A DNA stretch of 64,000 bases, taken from Holophaga foetida DSM 6591 (GTDB lineage: Bacteria > Acidobacteriota > Holophagae > Holophagales > Holophagaceae). Location of the stretch: NCBI RefSeq assembly GCF_000242615.2, contig NZ_KI912268.1, positions 999,581 through 1,063,580 of the forward strand, in the 5' to 3' direction. This document shows positions 16,546 through 25,151 of the stretch, piece by piece (position 1 is the first letter of the stretch; each line of letters starts with the position of its first letter). The translations under genes and the position numbers were made by a program. Under the pieces are notes generated by a model. The model ran no database searches. It saw nothing but the letters and a program-made list of their open reading frames with translations, and was not told the DNA's origin.

Positions 16546-17850
16546 CTAGAAGGTGTAGAGCATGCCCACCCCGAAGCCCTTGACCTCGCCGCCTGCGTTG
16601 ACCCCGTTACCCATGGACAGCTGGGGGAAGGGGCCGTAGGTGCCAGCCTTGTCGTTCTTCACGGTGTAGTAGGACGCGAAGACATCCGCCTGCTTGCCCA
16701 ATGCATAGGCATAGCAGAGGGCGAACTGCTTGGCTCCCAGACCGTTGGTGTTGGCGGAGGCGCCACCCACGAAGGTGCCATCCCCTTCCTGGGCCTGCCC
16801 GTAGTTGAACCAGACCTTGTGATCCTGGAGGAAAGTCTGCTGCACGGAGGCGAACCAGGCGAATCGCTTGTATTCGTTGATCTTGCCGGCGACCGTGTCG
16901 TCATTGTGATATTTCAGCTGCTCACCGAGGAACACAAGGCGGGTCCCGGTGGAGGGGATCACATAGTAGATGCCCAGTTCGTGGCCCTCATCCTTCGAAT
17001 GGGGGTTGGCCAGGATGGCCGCGTTGCTGGTGACCCCCGTCGGCGTGGTGACACCCGCGGCGGTGGTGCTGCACATCGCGGTCAGGCCAAAGTAGTCCTT
17101 GTGCTGCTCGTAGGCGTAGGCCACGGTCAAAGTGCCGATCTTGTATGTCAGCAGTGCCGAAAGCAGGGTCGGATTGATCGAGGCCGCTGTGGCGCTCGCC
17201 GTCGTCTTGCCCTCGTTCACCGAGTACATCAGGCGACCCGAGAATCCGGAGATGGTGGGGGACCAGTACTGGATGCTGTTGCCCTGGCGGCGGTTGAAAG
17301 CCGCGTCGTACTTGGTCGTGGCACCGGTACCGCCGACCCGCCCCGTCGCGGTGACGGTCCCCTGCACGTTGAAGCCGGGATTGCCCGTGATGTTGTTGTC
17401 GAAGGGGTCGAGACCGCGAATGGCTCCGGTCATCAGGATCGGCATCTTGTAGGGGGTATCCCACTGCCCGACGAGAACCTGGCCCCATGACTGGCTGGCC
17501 AATCCAAGGCCGCAGTTCCGGCCACCCCAGGTGTTGGGAGCGTCGCCGTCAGGGCTCACCGAACTCTCGTACTGCCAGGTCACCTTGAGATCGCTGTTGA
17601 CCTTGTAGTCGCCCTTGAAACCCAGATTGGAGGTTCCGCAGGTCATCCGGTTCCGGGAGGGAGCGTTGGTGGCAGCGGGGTTGATGGTGACGAACGAATT
17701 GTTTGCCGCAGTGTCCTTGGTGACACCTGTGGTCTGGACATTGTCGACAAAGGTCATCAAGGTGCCGTAGAACTTCCAGTTCAGATCCTCGGCAGAAGCG
17801 GGAAAGGCAAGTGCTCCTGCTGCAAGAAGAAGGGCCATTCGGGTCTTCAT
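16546..17850 (-). CDS. Outer-membrane porin (Gram-negative general porin type)
   Basis: 434 residues from the ATG at 17850, which has AAGGAG upstream and begins with a clear signal peptide (MALLLAAGALAFPASA). The mature protein has alternating polar/aromatic strands typical of a 16-stranded barrel and ends in Phe (GMLYTF), the outer-membrane assembly signal. Segments such as NLGFKGDYKVNSDLKVTWQ match the general porin family known best from Betaproteobacteria. It should let small solutes through the outer membrane, here probably the substrate of the neighbouring MFS transporter. It lies 66 bases after the UroD-family gene on the same strand. Confidence 0.85.
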   Translation of the reverse strand: MKTRMALLLAAGALAFPASAEDLNWKFYGTLMTFVDNVQTTGVTKDTAANNSFVTINPAATNAPSRNRMTCGTSNLGFKGDYKVNSDLKVTWQYESSVSPDGDAPNTWGGRNCGLGLASQSWGQVLVGQWDTPYKMPILMTGAIRGLDPFDNNITGNPGFNVQGTVTATGRVGGTGATTKYDAAFNRRQGNSIQYWSPTISGFSGRLMYSVNEGKTTASATAASINPTLLSALLTYKIGTLTVAYAYEQHKDYFGLTAMCSTTAAGVTTPTGVTSNAAILANPHSKDEGHELGIYYVIPSTGTRLVFLGEQLKYHNDDTVAGKINEYKRFAWFASVQQTFLQDHKVWFNYGQAQEGDGTFVGGASANTNGLGAKQFALCYAYALGKQADVFASYYTVKNDKAGTYGPFPQLSMGNGVNAGGEVKGFGVGMLYTF

Positions 17851-17916
17851 AACTGCTCCTTGGAAGGGTCTCCTCAATGGAGGAGTACGGGGGTTGGGGA
17901 AGGCGGTCATTCAGGG

Positions 17917-19053
17917 CTAGTTGTAGCGGCCGTATTTTTCGACGGCTTCAAAGAAGGCCTTCACATTGGGAAGCTTGGCGTTCATGGGGAGATTGCAGCC
18001 GGAGGAGTAGAGCAACCCATCCCCGTTCTTGAAGGTGCCCAGGAGCTTGCGGGCGTAATTGTCCACATCATCCGCAGTGCCGGAGGTGAAGAGCGCCGGC
18101 GGGACATCGCCCTTGATGGAGCAGTGCCCCTTGAGGATCTCGTGGGCCTTGAAGATGTCCGTGGCGCTATCCAGCTCCAGGATGAACTTGGCCTTGGGAA
18201 GCTCCAGGAAGAACTCCAGATTGGCAGTCCAGTCACCGTCGAAGTGGAGCACCGGAACGATGTCCTTCTCCGCCATTTTCTCCACCATCACCTTGAGCAT
18301 GGGCCACACGAAGCGCTTGAACTGGCGGATGGAGATGAATTCCCCGGCCCCCCGCACTCCCCCGACAAAGACACGGTTGTTGCCCACCATCTTCGTGACG
18401 GCTTCACTGCCAGCGATGACGGCATCGTTGACGGCCCAGAGGAGCTCCTCCAGCTGGTCCCCCATCTGGAAGACATCCTTGTAGAAGGCCGTCATGGAGC
18501 GCATGAGAGAGTAGGCATCGAAAGGGAGCACCCCCATGATGGCGCCCCAGGTCACGCTTTGCCCCCGGGCCAGACTCCGGTCGATCTCATCCTTGCGAAG
18601 CACAGCCGCCTGCTTCATGCCCGCCAGAACCTCCTCCCGGGTCGCATGATGAATGCGCTCCAGAAAGGTCATCCGATACTCCATGAAGCCCTTCTCCCGG
18701 ACAATGGCATAGTCGTCCCGGGTCATGGCCTCGTACTCGTGGATCTGGTACTGCTCGTTCTCCGCCAGATCGGTGCCGGGCATCTTGAGCTGGCCTGGAC
18801 CGCACTTCTGGCCCACTGGCGCGTGACGGCCGTGGATCAGGATCGGGTTGCTGTCCCAGACCGGGAAGTCCTCCCAGACCTTGTGGGTGGCGGCCATGCA
18901 CTTATCCCAGTCCCACATGAATTCCCGGTTGGTGATCCCAGCGTACTGCCCCGCATACTGCTCGATGATGGGAGCGCAAACAACGCGGTCTACAGGCTGA
19001 AGCGCAATGCTTGCGACAAGGCGCTCCTCTGCTGTCATCTGTGTGGCAGACAT
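17917..19053 (-). CDS. Uroporphyrinogen decarboxylase-family protein (MtaA/CmuA-like methyltransferase candidate)
   Basis: 378 residues. The fold family is indicated by the TIM-barrel pattern, HFDGDW (candidate zinc-ligand His near residue 260) and the late SSGCNLP (candidate ligand Cys). A His...Cys arrangement occurs in cobalamin-dependent methyltransferases of this family rather than in true HemE. The start at 19053 is fixed by GGAGG 5 bases before the ATG. It heads a minus-strand unit with porin and AAHS-type transporter and is divergent from a LysR regulator. A role in methyl transfer during use of methoxylated or methylated compounds is inferred; no corrinoid protein gene is present here. 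True HemE is unlikely. Confidence 0.7.
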   Translation of the reverse strand: MSATQMTAEERLVASIALQPVDRVVCAPIIEQYAGQYAGITNREFMWDWDKCMAATHKVWEDFPVWDSNPILIHGRHAPVGQKCGPGQLKMPGTDLAENEQYQIHEYEAMTRDDYAIVREKGFMEYRMTFLERIHHATREEVLAGMKQAAVLRKDEIDRSLARGQSVTWGAIMGVLPFDAYSLMRSMTAFYKDVFQMGDQLEELLWAVNDAVIAGSEAVTKMVGNNRVFVGGVRGAGEFISIRQFKRFVWPMLKVMVEKMAEKDIVPVLHFDGDWTANLEFFLELPKAKFILELDSATDIFKAHEILKGHCSIKGDVPPALFTSGTADDVDNYARKLLGTFKNGDGLLYSSGCNLPMNAKLPNVKAFFEAVEKYGRYN

Positions 19054-19126
19054 TTTTCCTCCATGGGTTATTGAGTTGATGCCCAAGCCTATGGGGAATC
19101 CCAAACACTCCAAAACGGGAAATCCT

Positions 19127-19139
19127 GGGTGTCACACCC
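19127..19139. promoter_or_regulatory. Palindrome between the UroD-family gene and the LysR gene
   Basis: GGGTGT-C-ACACCC is a perfect 6-bp inverted repeat, 74 bases upstream of the UroD-family start. It could be an operator, but no regulator can be assigned. Confidence 0.35.
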
Positions 19140-19305
19140 TGTTTTTTAGATAGAAGAGAACAAATTACCATATGACCAGTTTCACAAACGTGCACAAACA
19201 ACCCATCTCACAGTCACTTAACGAGAGCACCCAAAAAGAGGGAGATAGCCACTCAGGCATCCCTCCGCTATGCTCTTTGGACAAGCTCACCGAATCAAAC
19301 CGTCT

Positions 19306-19329
19306 CATTTGATAATTTCAAATCAAATG
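19306..19329. promoter_or_regulatory. Candidate LysR operator near its own start
   Basis: CATTTGAT (19306-19313) and ATCAAATG (19322-19329) are perfect 8-bp arms separated by 8 bases. The site ends 28 bases before the lysR GTG. LysR proteins commonly bind AT-rich dyads in the divergent promoter region they control. The rest of the 304-base gap holds no gene. Confidence 0.45.
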
Positions 19330-19357
19330 CATCTAAACCTTTCCATGAGGAATCTCA

Positions 19358-20251
19358 GTGGATATCCGGCAGTTGCGCTGTTTCCTCGCTGCGGCGGAAC
19401 ATCTGAACTTCACCAAAGCGGCCTCCGTCCTTTTCATCACCCAGTCCGGCATCAGCTACCAGATCGCCTCGCTGGAGGAAAGTCTGGGGGTCCAGCTCTT
19501 CCATCGCAGCCCCAGAGCCATGAAGCTGACGGAGGCCGGTGTTTACTACCACCGAGCCATCCGGGACTTGGTCGACAGCTACGATGAGATCGTCCTGAAG
19601 ACCCGTCTCCTGGGGACGGAAGTGACCGGAAAACTTTCCATCGGAGTCGTGGGGGGGTATGAGATGAAGCCCCTGCCCCACTGGCTGGACATATTCTCCC
19701 ACCGCTACCCGAAAGTGGAGGTCAAGATATCCCACTACTGGGTGGACTTCATTCCCGAGGCCATCGACAAGGGCGAGATCGACCTTGGCTTCACGATGCT
19801 CTTCGAGGGAGAGCGGCCACCCCACATGCGCTGTCACCCCCTCCTCTCGGACCCATCTGTGGCAGCGATGCATGCGGACCACCCCTTGGCTTCCCGCACC
19901 AGCCTCCATTTGGCCGACCTGAAGGATCAGCACTTCGTGAGCATCCATCCCATGCTGGGGAACAAAGCTCTGGAGTGGCGCAAGAAGCTGTGCAGGAAAC
20001 GGGGCTTCCACATGAACGTCGTCCAGTCCTTTCCCAGCTTCATGACCCTGTTCATGGCCGTGGAAGCTGGGGTGGGAATTGCGTTCTATGCCCAGCAGGT
20101 GGTGGAGGAGAACGCCTCCCCGCGCGTCCGCATCGTTCCGATAGAAGACGAAGACTGCCGCTCGGAATACGGAGCCCTGTGGGCGAAAGAAGTCACCAAC
20201 CCCAACCTGGAGCTGTTCCTGCAGGTCATGGAAGCCGGAACCGGACAATGA
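19358..20251 (+). CDS. LysR-family transcriptional regulator
   Basis: 297 residues, normal for the family. The winged helix-turn-helix is at the N-terminus (MDIRQLRCFLAAAEHLNFTK...SQIASLEESLGVQLF pattern). It is followed by a linker helix and a periplasmic-binding-like effector domain from about residue 90. The start is a GTG at 19358 preceded by ATGAGG. It is divergent from the UroD-porin-MFS unit and probably activates it in response to an aromatic or organic acid; this is the usual LysR arrangement but is inferred. Confidence 0.88.
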   Translation: MDIRQLRCFLAAAEHLNFTKAASVLFITQSGISYQIASLEESLGVQLFHRSPRAMKLTEAGVYYHRAIRDLVDSYDEIVLKTRLLGTEVTGKLSIGVVGGYEMKPLPHWLDIFSHRYPKVEVKISHYWVDFIPEAIDKGEIDLGFTMLFEGERPPHMRCHPLLSDPSVAAMHADHPLASRTSLHLADLKDQHFVSIHPMLGNKALEWRKKLCRKRGFHMNVVQSFPSFMTLFMAVEAGVGIAFYAQQVVEENASPRVRIVPIEDEDCRSEYGALWAKEVTNPNLELFLQVMEAGTGQ

Positions 20252-20404
20252 CGGCACCCGACTCGCCCCCTCTCCCGCAGTGCCCGTTCATTTCTTGAAT
20301 GATCCAGTTTTTTCACGTGGGCACCACTAGAATGGATCAGACAGTTATGCGTCCTTCGTAAACTGAGACTGCAATCCGAGTCAGCCTTCCGGGGAGCCTT
20401 TTTC

Positions 20405-21172
20405 ATGAAAAGCCTCAAGCGTGCTTCAGCCTTGCCCCTGCTGGGGGTTTCCATCGTGGCCTTCGGGGCGGATCTCTCCATTCCCATCCCTGGAGCTTCC
20501 GCCCTGGTGCTCAAAGCCATCCCCGCAGGAAGCTTCACCATGGGCTCCGAGGGCACAGCACAGCCGCCCCACAGGGTCACCCTCACCCAAGCCTTCCACA
20601 TGGCTCAGTGCGAGGTCACCCAGGGCCAGTGGCAGGCACTGATGAGCGGGAACCCGAGCCAGTTCGCCGGGGATCCCCAGCGGCCCGTGGAACACGTGAG
20701 CTGGGAGGACACCCAGGCCTTCATCAAGGCCCTCAACCAGAACACAGCGACCGCACGTCCAGCCGACCTCGCCTTCCGTCTGCCCACCGAAGCCGAGTGG
20801 GAGTACGCCTGCCGGGCCAGCAGCACCACCGCCTTCAGCTTCGGGGATAGCCCGAACCTGATGGGCTCCGCGGGCTGGTACGAAGTGAATGCGTCGTATA
20901 CCACCCAACCCACGGGCAGAAAGCAAGCCAATGCCTGGGGACTCCAGGACATGCATGGCAACGTCAGCGAATGGTGCCAGGACTGGTTCGGGCCCTATGC
21001 TGATGCCGCCCAGACCGACCCGGCGGGCCCCGCCTCCGGGGCCTTCAGGATCGTCCGGGGAGGATCCTGGGCCCAGTCAGGTGAGGCCTGCAGCTCCGCT
21101 TCCCGCTCACTTCTGACCCCGGCGACCGCCACGGACCGCACAGGGTTCAGGGTGGTCCTGGCCGCCAAGTAG
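20405..21172 (+). CDS. Exported SUMF1/formylglycine-generating-enzyme-like protein
   Basis: 255 residues. A short signal peptide (SALPLLGVSIVAFGA) is followed by a complete FGE-sulfatase fold: IPAGSFTMGSEG, EVTQGQWQALM, PVEHVSWEDTQAF, RLPTEAEWEYACR, DMHGNVSEWCQDW and IVRGGSWAQ. Proteins of this family either convert a sulfatase Cys to formylglycine or serve other enzymatic or ligand-binding roles. No sulfatase gene is nearby and the protein appears exported, so a non-FGE role is likely. GGGGAG lies 9 bases before the ATG. The metallophosphoesterase gene begins 9 bases after its stop. Confidence 0.8.
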   Translation: MKSLKRASALPLLGVSIVAFGADLSIPIPGASALVLKAIPAGSFTMGSEGTAQPPHRVTLTQAFHMAQCEVTQGQWQALMSGNPSQFAGDPQRPVEHVSWEDTQAFIKALNQNTATARPADLAFRLPTEAEWEYACRASSTTAFSFGDSPNLMGSAGWYEVNASYTTQPTGRKQANAWGLQDMHGNVSEWCQDWFGPYADAAQTDPAGPASGAFRIVRGGSWAQSGEACSSASRSLLTPATATDRTGFRVVLAAK

Positions 21173-21181
21173 CTCGTTTCC

Positions 21182-22315
21182 TTGGCCTGGCGCATCGTCC
21201 TGTTCCTGGGTGTCCTTCTCGCAGTCCTGGGGGGCGCAGGCTCCTACATGGCGCTCCGCTCCATGGCCCTGTGCCCGCCCCTGGGACGGCATCCCTCATG
21301 GGTCTGGGGCTTTTTCGGGGCCTTCACCCTGCTCCTCTTTCTGGCCCCGATCCTTCAGCGGGTGCCGGGATTGGACTCCCACGTGGCCCCCCTCTTCTGG
21401 CTGGCCCACATCCTCTTCAGCCTCGTCTCCACCTACTTTGTCACCCTGTTAATGGCAGACATCGTCCAGGGTTTGCTGAGGTTCGGAGGCTGGCGCATCG
21501 GCCCCTGGGCCGTCGGGTGCGCCCTTGGAGTGACCCTCCTCGCCTGCGGATGGGGAGCGGTGATGGCCCTTCGACCCGTGGAGGTCAGAAGGGTGGAAAT
21601 CCCGATCACGGGCCTTCCCCAGGAGTTGGAAGGCTTCCGCATCGTACAGATATCCGATCTGCACCTGGGCCCCCTGGTACGCCGGGCCCAGGTCGACCAT
21701 GTGGTCAGCCAGAGCAATGCCCTGCATCCCGATCTCATCGCGATCACCGGGGACCTTGTGGATGGAGAAGCCGATGGCGTTCGGCCACTGGCTGAGCGGA
21801 TGCGGATTCTGCATGCCCGCCACGGCGTCTTTTTCATCACCGGCAATCATGAGTACTACTCTGGCGTAACCCGGTGGCTGGAGGTGATCCGGGGCATGGG
21901 TTGGAAGGTGCTGGATAATGAGTGCCAAATCATACAACATGGAAGTGCCGGTCTCGCGGTGGCAGGAATGCCTGACCCGGCCTCTCGGTCCCTACCGGGG
22001 CACAAGGGACCGGATCTCCGGAAGACCCTGGCGAATGCCCCTTCGGACATGCCCTTGGTTCTGCTCTATCACCCCCCAACCGGAACCAAAGCTGCGGCCC
22101 GATCCGGAGTGGATCTCCAGCTTTCCGGTCACACCCACGGAGGCCAGTATTTTCCATGGAACATGGCGGTCTCGGCCATCTTCGATCATCCCAGAGGCCT
22201 AAGCCGGGAAGGCGCCATGTGGGTCTACACGAGTGTGGGAACTGGGTTCTGGGGCCCTCCCAACCGGCTTCTGGTGCCCCCGGAACTGACTTTGATCATC
22301 CTGAAACGAGGCTGA
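21182..22315 (+). CDS. Membrane-anchored metallophosphoesterase (calcineurin-like)
   Basis: 377 residues. Four hydrophobic segments occupy about residues 4-125, followed by a phosphoesterase domain with all metal-binding motifs: ISDLHLGP, ITGDLVDG, FITGNHEYY and SGHTHGGQ. The architecture resembles YkuE/YaeI-type proteins that act on phospholipids or UDP-sugars at the membrane. The start is uncertain: TTG at 21182 keeps the first hydrophobic segment but has a weak ribosome site, and the first ATG is at 21248. It follows the SUMF1-like gene directly. Confidence 0.82.
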   Translation: MAWRIVLFLGVLLAVLGGAGSYMALRSMALCPPLGRHPSWVWGFFGAFTLLLFLAPILQRVPGLDSHVAPLFWLAHILFSLVSTYFVTLLMADIVQGLLRFGGWRIGPWAVGCALGVTLLACGWGAVMALRPVEVRRVEIPITGLPQELEGFRIVQISDLHLGPLVRRAQVDHVVSQSNALHPDLIAITGDLVDGEADGVRPLAERMRILHARHGVFFITGNHEYYSGVTRWLEVIRGMGWKVLDNECQIIQHGSAGLAVAGMPDPASRSLPGHKGPDLRKTLANAPSDMPLVLLYHPPTGTKAAARSGVDLQLSGHTHGGQYFPWNMAVSAIFDHPRGLSREGAMWVYTSVGTGFWGPPNRLLVPPELTLIILKRG

Positions 22316-22366
22316 AAAAAACGTTTTTCAGGGAACCGACATCCAAGTCGATGTACATTCCTGAGG

Positions 22367-23050
22367 ATGAGCATTCAGATGAGAGCGTGGCGTGAGGCGT
22401 GCGAAGCGGCGATCCGGGCCAGTTCGGCTGCGGATGCCCTGAGGTTCTGGCGTATCAGCCACGAGGTCGGGGGTTGCCAGGAGCCCGTCTTCGACTACCG
22501 GTTCGAGCACACCCTGGCTGTCGTGAAGGTCGCCCGCTGGCTGGCTCCCCAGGTTGAGGCCGATCCGGAGGTCGTGGAATGCGCGGCCTGGCTTCACGAT
22601 GTCCGCAAGTATCTCAAGGATGCCCAGGGCAAGGATGCCCACGCCGAGGCAGCCAGTGCCGCTGTAGAGGAAATCCTGGCGGGTTCGGACTTCCCCCGGG
22701 AGAAGATCCCCGCAGTGCGCCATGCCATCGAGCATCATGTGGGGCTGAAGCTCACCAAGCGGCTCAAGCCCATCGAAACGGCCTGCCTGTGGGATGCAGA
22801 CAAGCTGAGCAAGCTGGGCGCTGCGAGTCTCGTCCACTTCACCAGCATCTCGGGGGCCTTCCAGCCCACCACCACCGAAAGGATTCTCGAGCGCGGCGAA
22901 GCATGGCTCCAACTGGCCCAGGGCATCGTCAAGAGCATGAACACCAAGGCTGCCAGGAAGGAAGCGAAGCGGCGCTTCGCGTTCATCTCCAACCACTATC
23001 GCCAGTTGCGCCGGGAATGGAGCGATCCCATGAAAACGAGCCAAGCATGA
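22367..23050 (+). CDS. HD-domain protein (predicted phosphohydrolase)
   Basis: 227 residues, cytoplasmic. The HD signature is seen as FEHTLAVVKVA, then AAWLHDVRKY, then AIEHHVG and later WDADKLSKLG. This is the metal-binding His...His-Asp...Asp order of small HD phosphohydrolases. The substrate is unknown. The stop codon overlaps the start of the HEAT-repeat gene (ATGA), so the two proteins are translationally coupled and probably act together. TGAGG sits immediately before the ATG. Confidence 0.8.
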   Translation: MSIQMRAWREACEAAIRASSAADALRFWRISHEVGGCQEPVFDYRFEHTLAVVKVARWLAPQVEADPEVVECAAWLHDVRKYLKDAQGKDAHAEAASAAVEEILAGSDFPREKIPAVRHAIEHHVGLKLTKRLKPIETACLWDADKLSKLGAASLVHFTSISGAFQPTTTERILERGEAWLQLAQGIVKSMNTKAARKEAKRRFAFISNHYRQLRREWSDPMKTSQA

Positions 23051-25101
23051 GCAGCTTCCAGGACGTGGCCACGGCCCTCCAGGCAACCCTCAAGGCCCTC
23101 CAGATGTATACCGGGGCCCACCCCCGGTCCCGATCCGCCCTCGAGAACCTCGCCTCCATGCTGGGGGATTGGCTTCAGGAAAAGCCCAGCCTCCATATCG
23201 CGACCTCGGCCCAGAAGGTCTTTGTGGACGGCAACCCCATCGAAGCCCAGAGCCTGCACCTCGCGGCCCTCCAGCGGCAGTTCGCGGAACGCCAGATCAG
23301 CGGAGTCGTCATCCAGAAGGGCGTTCCCCCGGAAGAACTCCAGGCACTCCTGGAAGTCCTCATCCTTAAGCCAGCGCGGATTGAAGAACAGGGAGGTGTT
23401 GCCGCCGTCCTGGCCCTGCGGAACCTGAAATTCGTCAGCCTGAGCCAGACGCAGTACAAGGCTGTGCAGGGTGGCCAGGGAGAAGAGGAGGAGGTTGATG
23501 CGGCCCCTTCCCGGGTGATCTCCCAGCCACCCGATGACCCATCCGTGTGGAAAGAAGCCCTCGAAGCCGCATTGGCAGGGGGTCCTCCCGCAGACTTGAG
23601 TCCAATGGGCCAAGTGGCCTTGACCCTGGGATGGGGAGAAGCCCTTCCAGATGCGCTGAGCCTGGAAGGGTTCAGGAGCGCCCTCCGGAGCCTGCCATCT
23701 GAAGCCCAGCTCTCGATCGCCGCAGGTCTTCCCTCGGCCCCCCAATCCCCCGCCGGACTCCGACTGGCTCTGGCTGAAACCATGGGAAGCCTGCCAGGAC
23801 TGCAGGGAAACGCCCTTCACGCCCTGCTCCAGCGCCTTGAATGGGGCAGTCTTTCCCTGGAGACACGGATCCAGAGGATCGTGGAGGGAGGACTATTCTG
23901 GGATCTGAGCCTGGATCAGCGATTGGCCCTCCTCAAGGACCTTTTGGACTCGGGACGCAAAGAGCTCTTCACCCGCTTTCTCGATCTGTTGCTGGAAGCT
24001 CTGACCATGGAGGATACGGCCCGGCGGGAGATTTCAGCCCAGAGCCTCGCGGGGGTGGCCCATTGGATGGGGCTGCCCAGTTTCCCGCGGGAAGAGGAAG
24101 GCCCCCTTATCCATGGATTGACCGCCCACTTCGGCTGGGAGCCCCTTCCCCACATCCACCGCTCCACCACCGAGGCCCTGGCGGCCATATGCACCGGGCT
24201 CCTATCCAAGGGAGAGCTGGCCTCCCCCCTGTCCCTCATTGGGGATCTGGAAGCCTTCTGCACCTTCAGCGAAGAAGCTCAGGACTGGCGACTCTCTGGC
24301 ATCCAGCAGATCAAGGACCATCTGAGCAGCCGAGAGCTGATGAACCTGGCCATCCAGAGCCCAGGCTTCTGGGACCCCCAGCAACTGATCCAGGTCGCGG
24401 TCCCCTACTTCGAGCACCTTGGTGATCCGGGAGTGGATCACCTGATTGAACGCCTTGGGGAAGAACCCGACCGCCGTCGGCGCGCTCTCCTGATGAACAC
24501 CATCCGAGCCATGGGAAGCAAGGCCCTCCCGGCCCTTGAGCGCAGCCTCCGTGCACCGGCCTGGTACCTGGTCCGCAACACCCTCAACCTGCTGGCGGAC
24601 CTGGGCGACGCTGGACTAGCCCAGGCCGTATCCACATGCATGAAGCATTCCGACCGTCGCGTCCGTCAAGCGGCGGTGCGCGCCACATGGAAGCTGGCGG
24701 GTCCAGCCGCGGGAGCGCCGCTCCAGGCCATGCTCCCGGAAACGGACCCCGAAACCCAGATGGAAGTGATCTTCGGTCTGGGGCAGATCCAGGCGGTCGG
24801 TGCCATCCCGGCCATTGGCACCCTCGCAGCGGATAGCAGAGCCCCCCTTGCCCTGAGGGTCAAGGCTACAGAAACCTTGGGCATGATGGCACACCCGACG
24901 GCGACCCCCTTGCTGGCCGCCCTGATCCAGCGCAAGGGACGCATCTTCACAAGCACCGAACCCCGGGAGATCCGACTGGCGGCGGCCAGGGCCCTCAAAG
25001 CCACCCGGACACCGGAGGCCCTGGAGATCCTCGCCCAGGTCATGGCGGATGAGAGGCGAGGCGAGGATAGGGATGCCCTCAGAGCCGTGATCGAAGCATA
25101 A
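23047..25101 (+). CDS. Large HEAT-repeat protein, paralogue of the 4145-6472 gene
   Basis: 684 residues from the ATG at 23047, which overlaps the HD gene stop by 4 bases. The C-terminal half is made of HEAT repeats (LPALERSLRAPAWYLVRN, RRVRQAAVRATWKLAG, LRVKATETLGMM, IRLAAARALKA). The order and several phrases match the protein encoded at 4145-6472: RR..LL, a P-W-VRN repeat, and a final RLxAAxxL repeat. The N-terminal region contains a KVFVDGNPIEAQS strand motif. It has no enzyme motif, signal or membrane segment. The operon with an HD phosphohydrolase suggests signalling or scaffold duty. Confidence 0.72.
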   Translation: MSSFQDVATALQATLKALQMYTGAHPRSRSALENLASMLGDWLQEKPSLHIATSAQKVFVDGNPIEAQSLHLAALQRQFAERQISGVVIQKGVPPEELQALLEVLILKPARIEEQGGVAAVLALRNLKFVSLSQTQYKAVQGGQGEEEEVDAAPSRVISQPPDDPSVWKEALEAALAGGPPADLSPMGQVALTLGWGEALPDALSLEGFRSALRSLPSEAQLSIAAGLPSAPQSPAGLRLALAETMGSLPGLQGNALHALLQRLEWGSLSLETRIQRIVEGGLFWDLSLDQRLALLKDLLDSGRKELFTRFLDLLLEALTMEDTARREISAQSLAGVAHWMGLPSFPREEEGPLIHGLTAHFGWEPLPHIHRSTTEALAAICTGLLSKGELASPLSLIGDLEAFCTFSEEAQDWRLSGIQQIKDHLSSRELMNLAIQSPGFWDPQQLIQVAVPYFEHLGDPGVDHLIERLGEEPDRRRRALLMNTIRAMGSKALPALERSLRAPAWYLVRNTLNLLADLGDAGLAQAVSTCMKHSDRRVRQAAVRATWKLAGPAAGAPLQAMLPETDPETQMEVIFGLGQIQAVGAIPAIGTLAADSRAPLALRVKATETLGMMAHPTATPLLAALIQRKGRIFTSTEPREIRLAAARALKATRTPEALEILAQVMADERRGEDRDALRAVIEA

Positions 25102-25105
25102 GAAA

Positions 25106-25128
25106 GGCGGCGGGATACCCCCGCCGCC
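25106..25128. terminator. Bidirectional terminator-like hairpin
   Basis: GGCGGCGGG (25106-25114) and CCCGCCGCC (25120-25128) form a perfect 9-bp stem with a 5-base loop. The hairpin lies between the convergent HEAT and OmpA genes. Confidence 0.7.
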
Positions 25129-25151
25129 TGCTGTGCTCTCGAAAGAGACTG

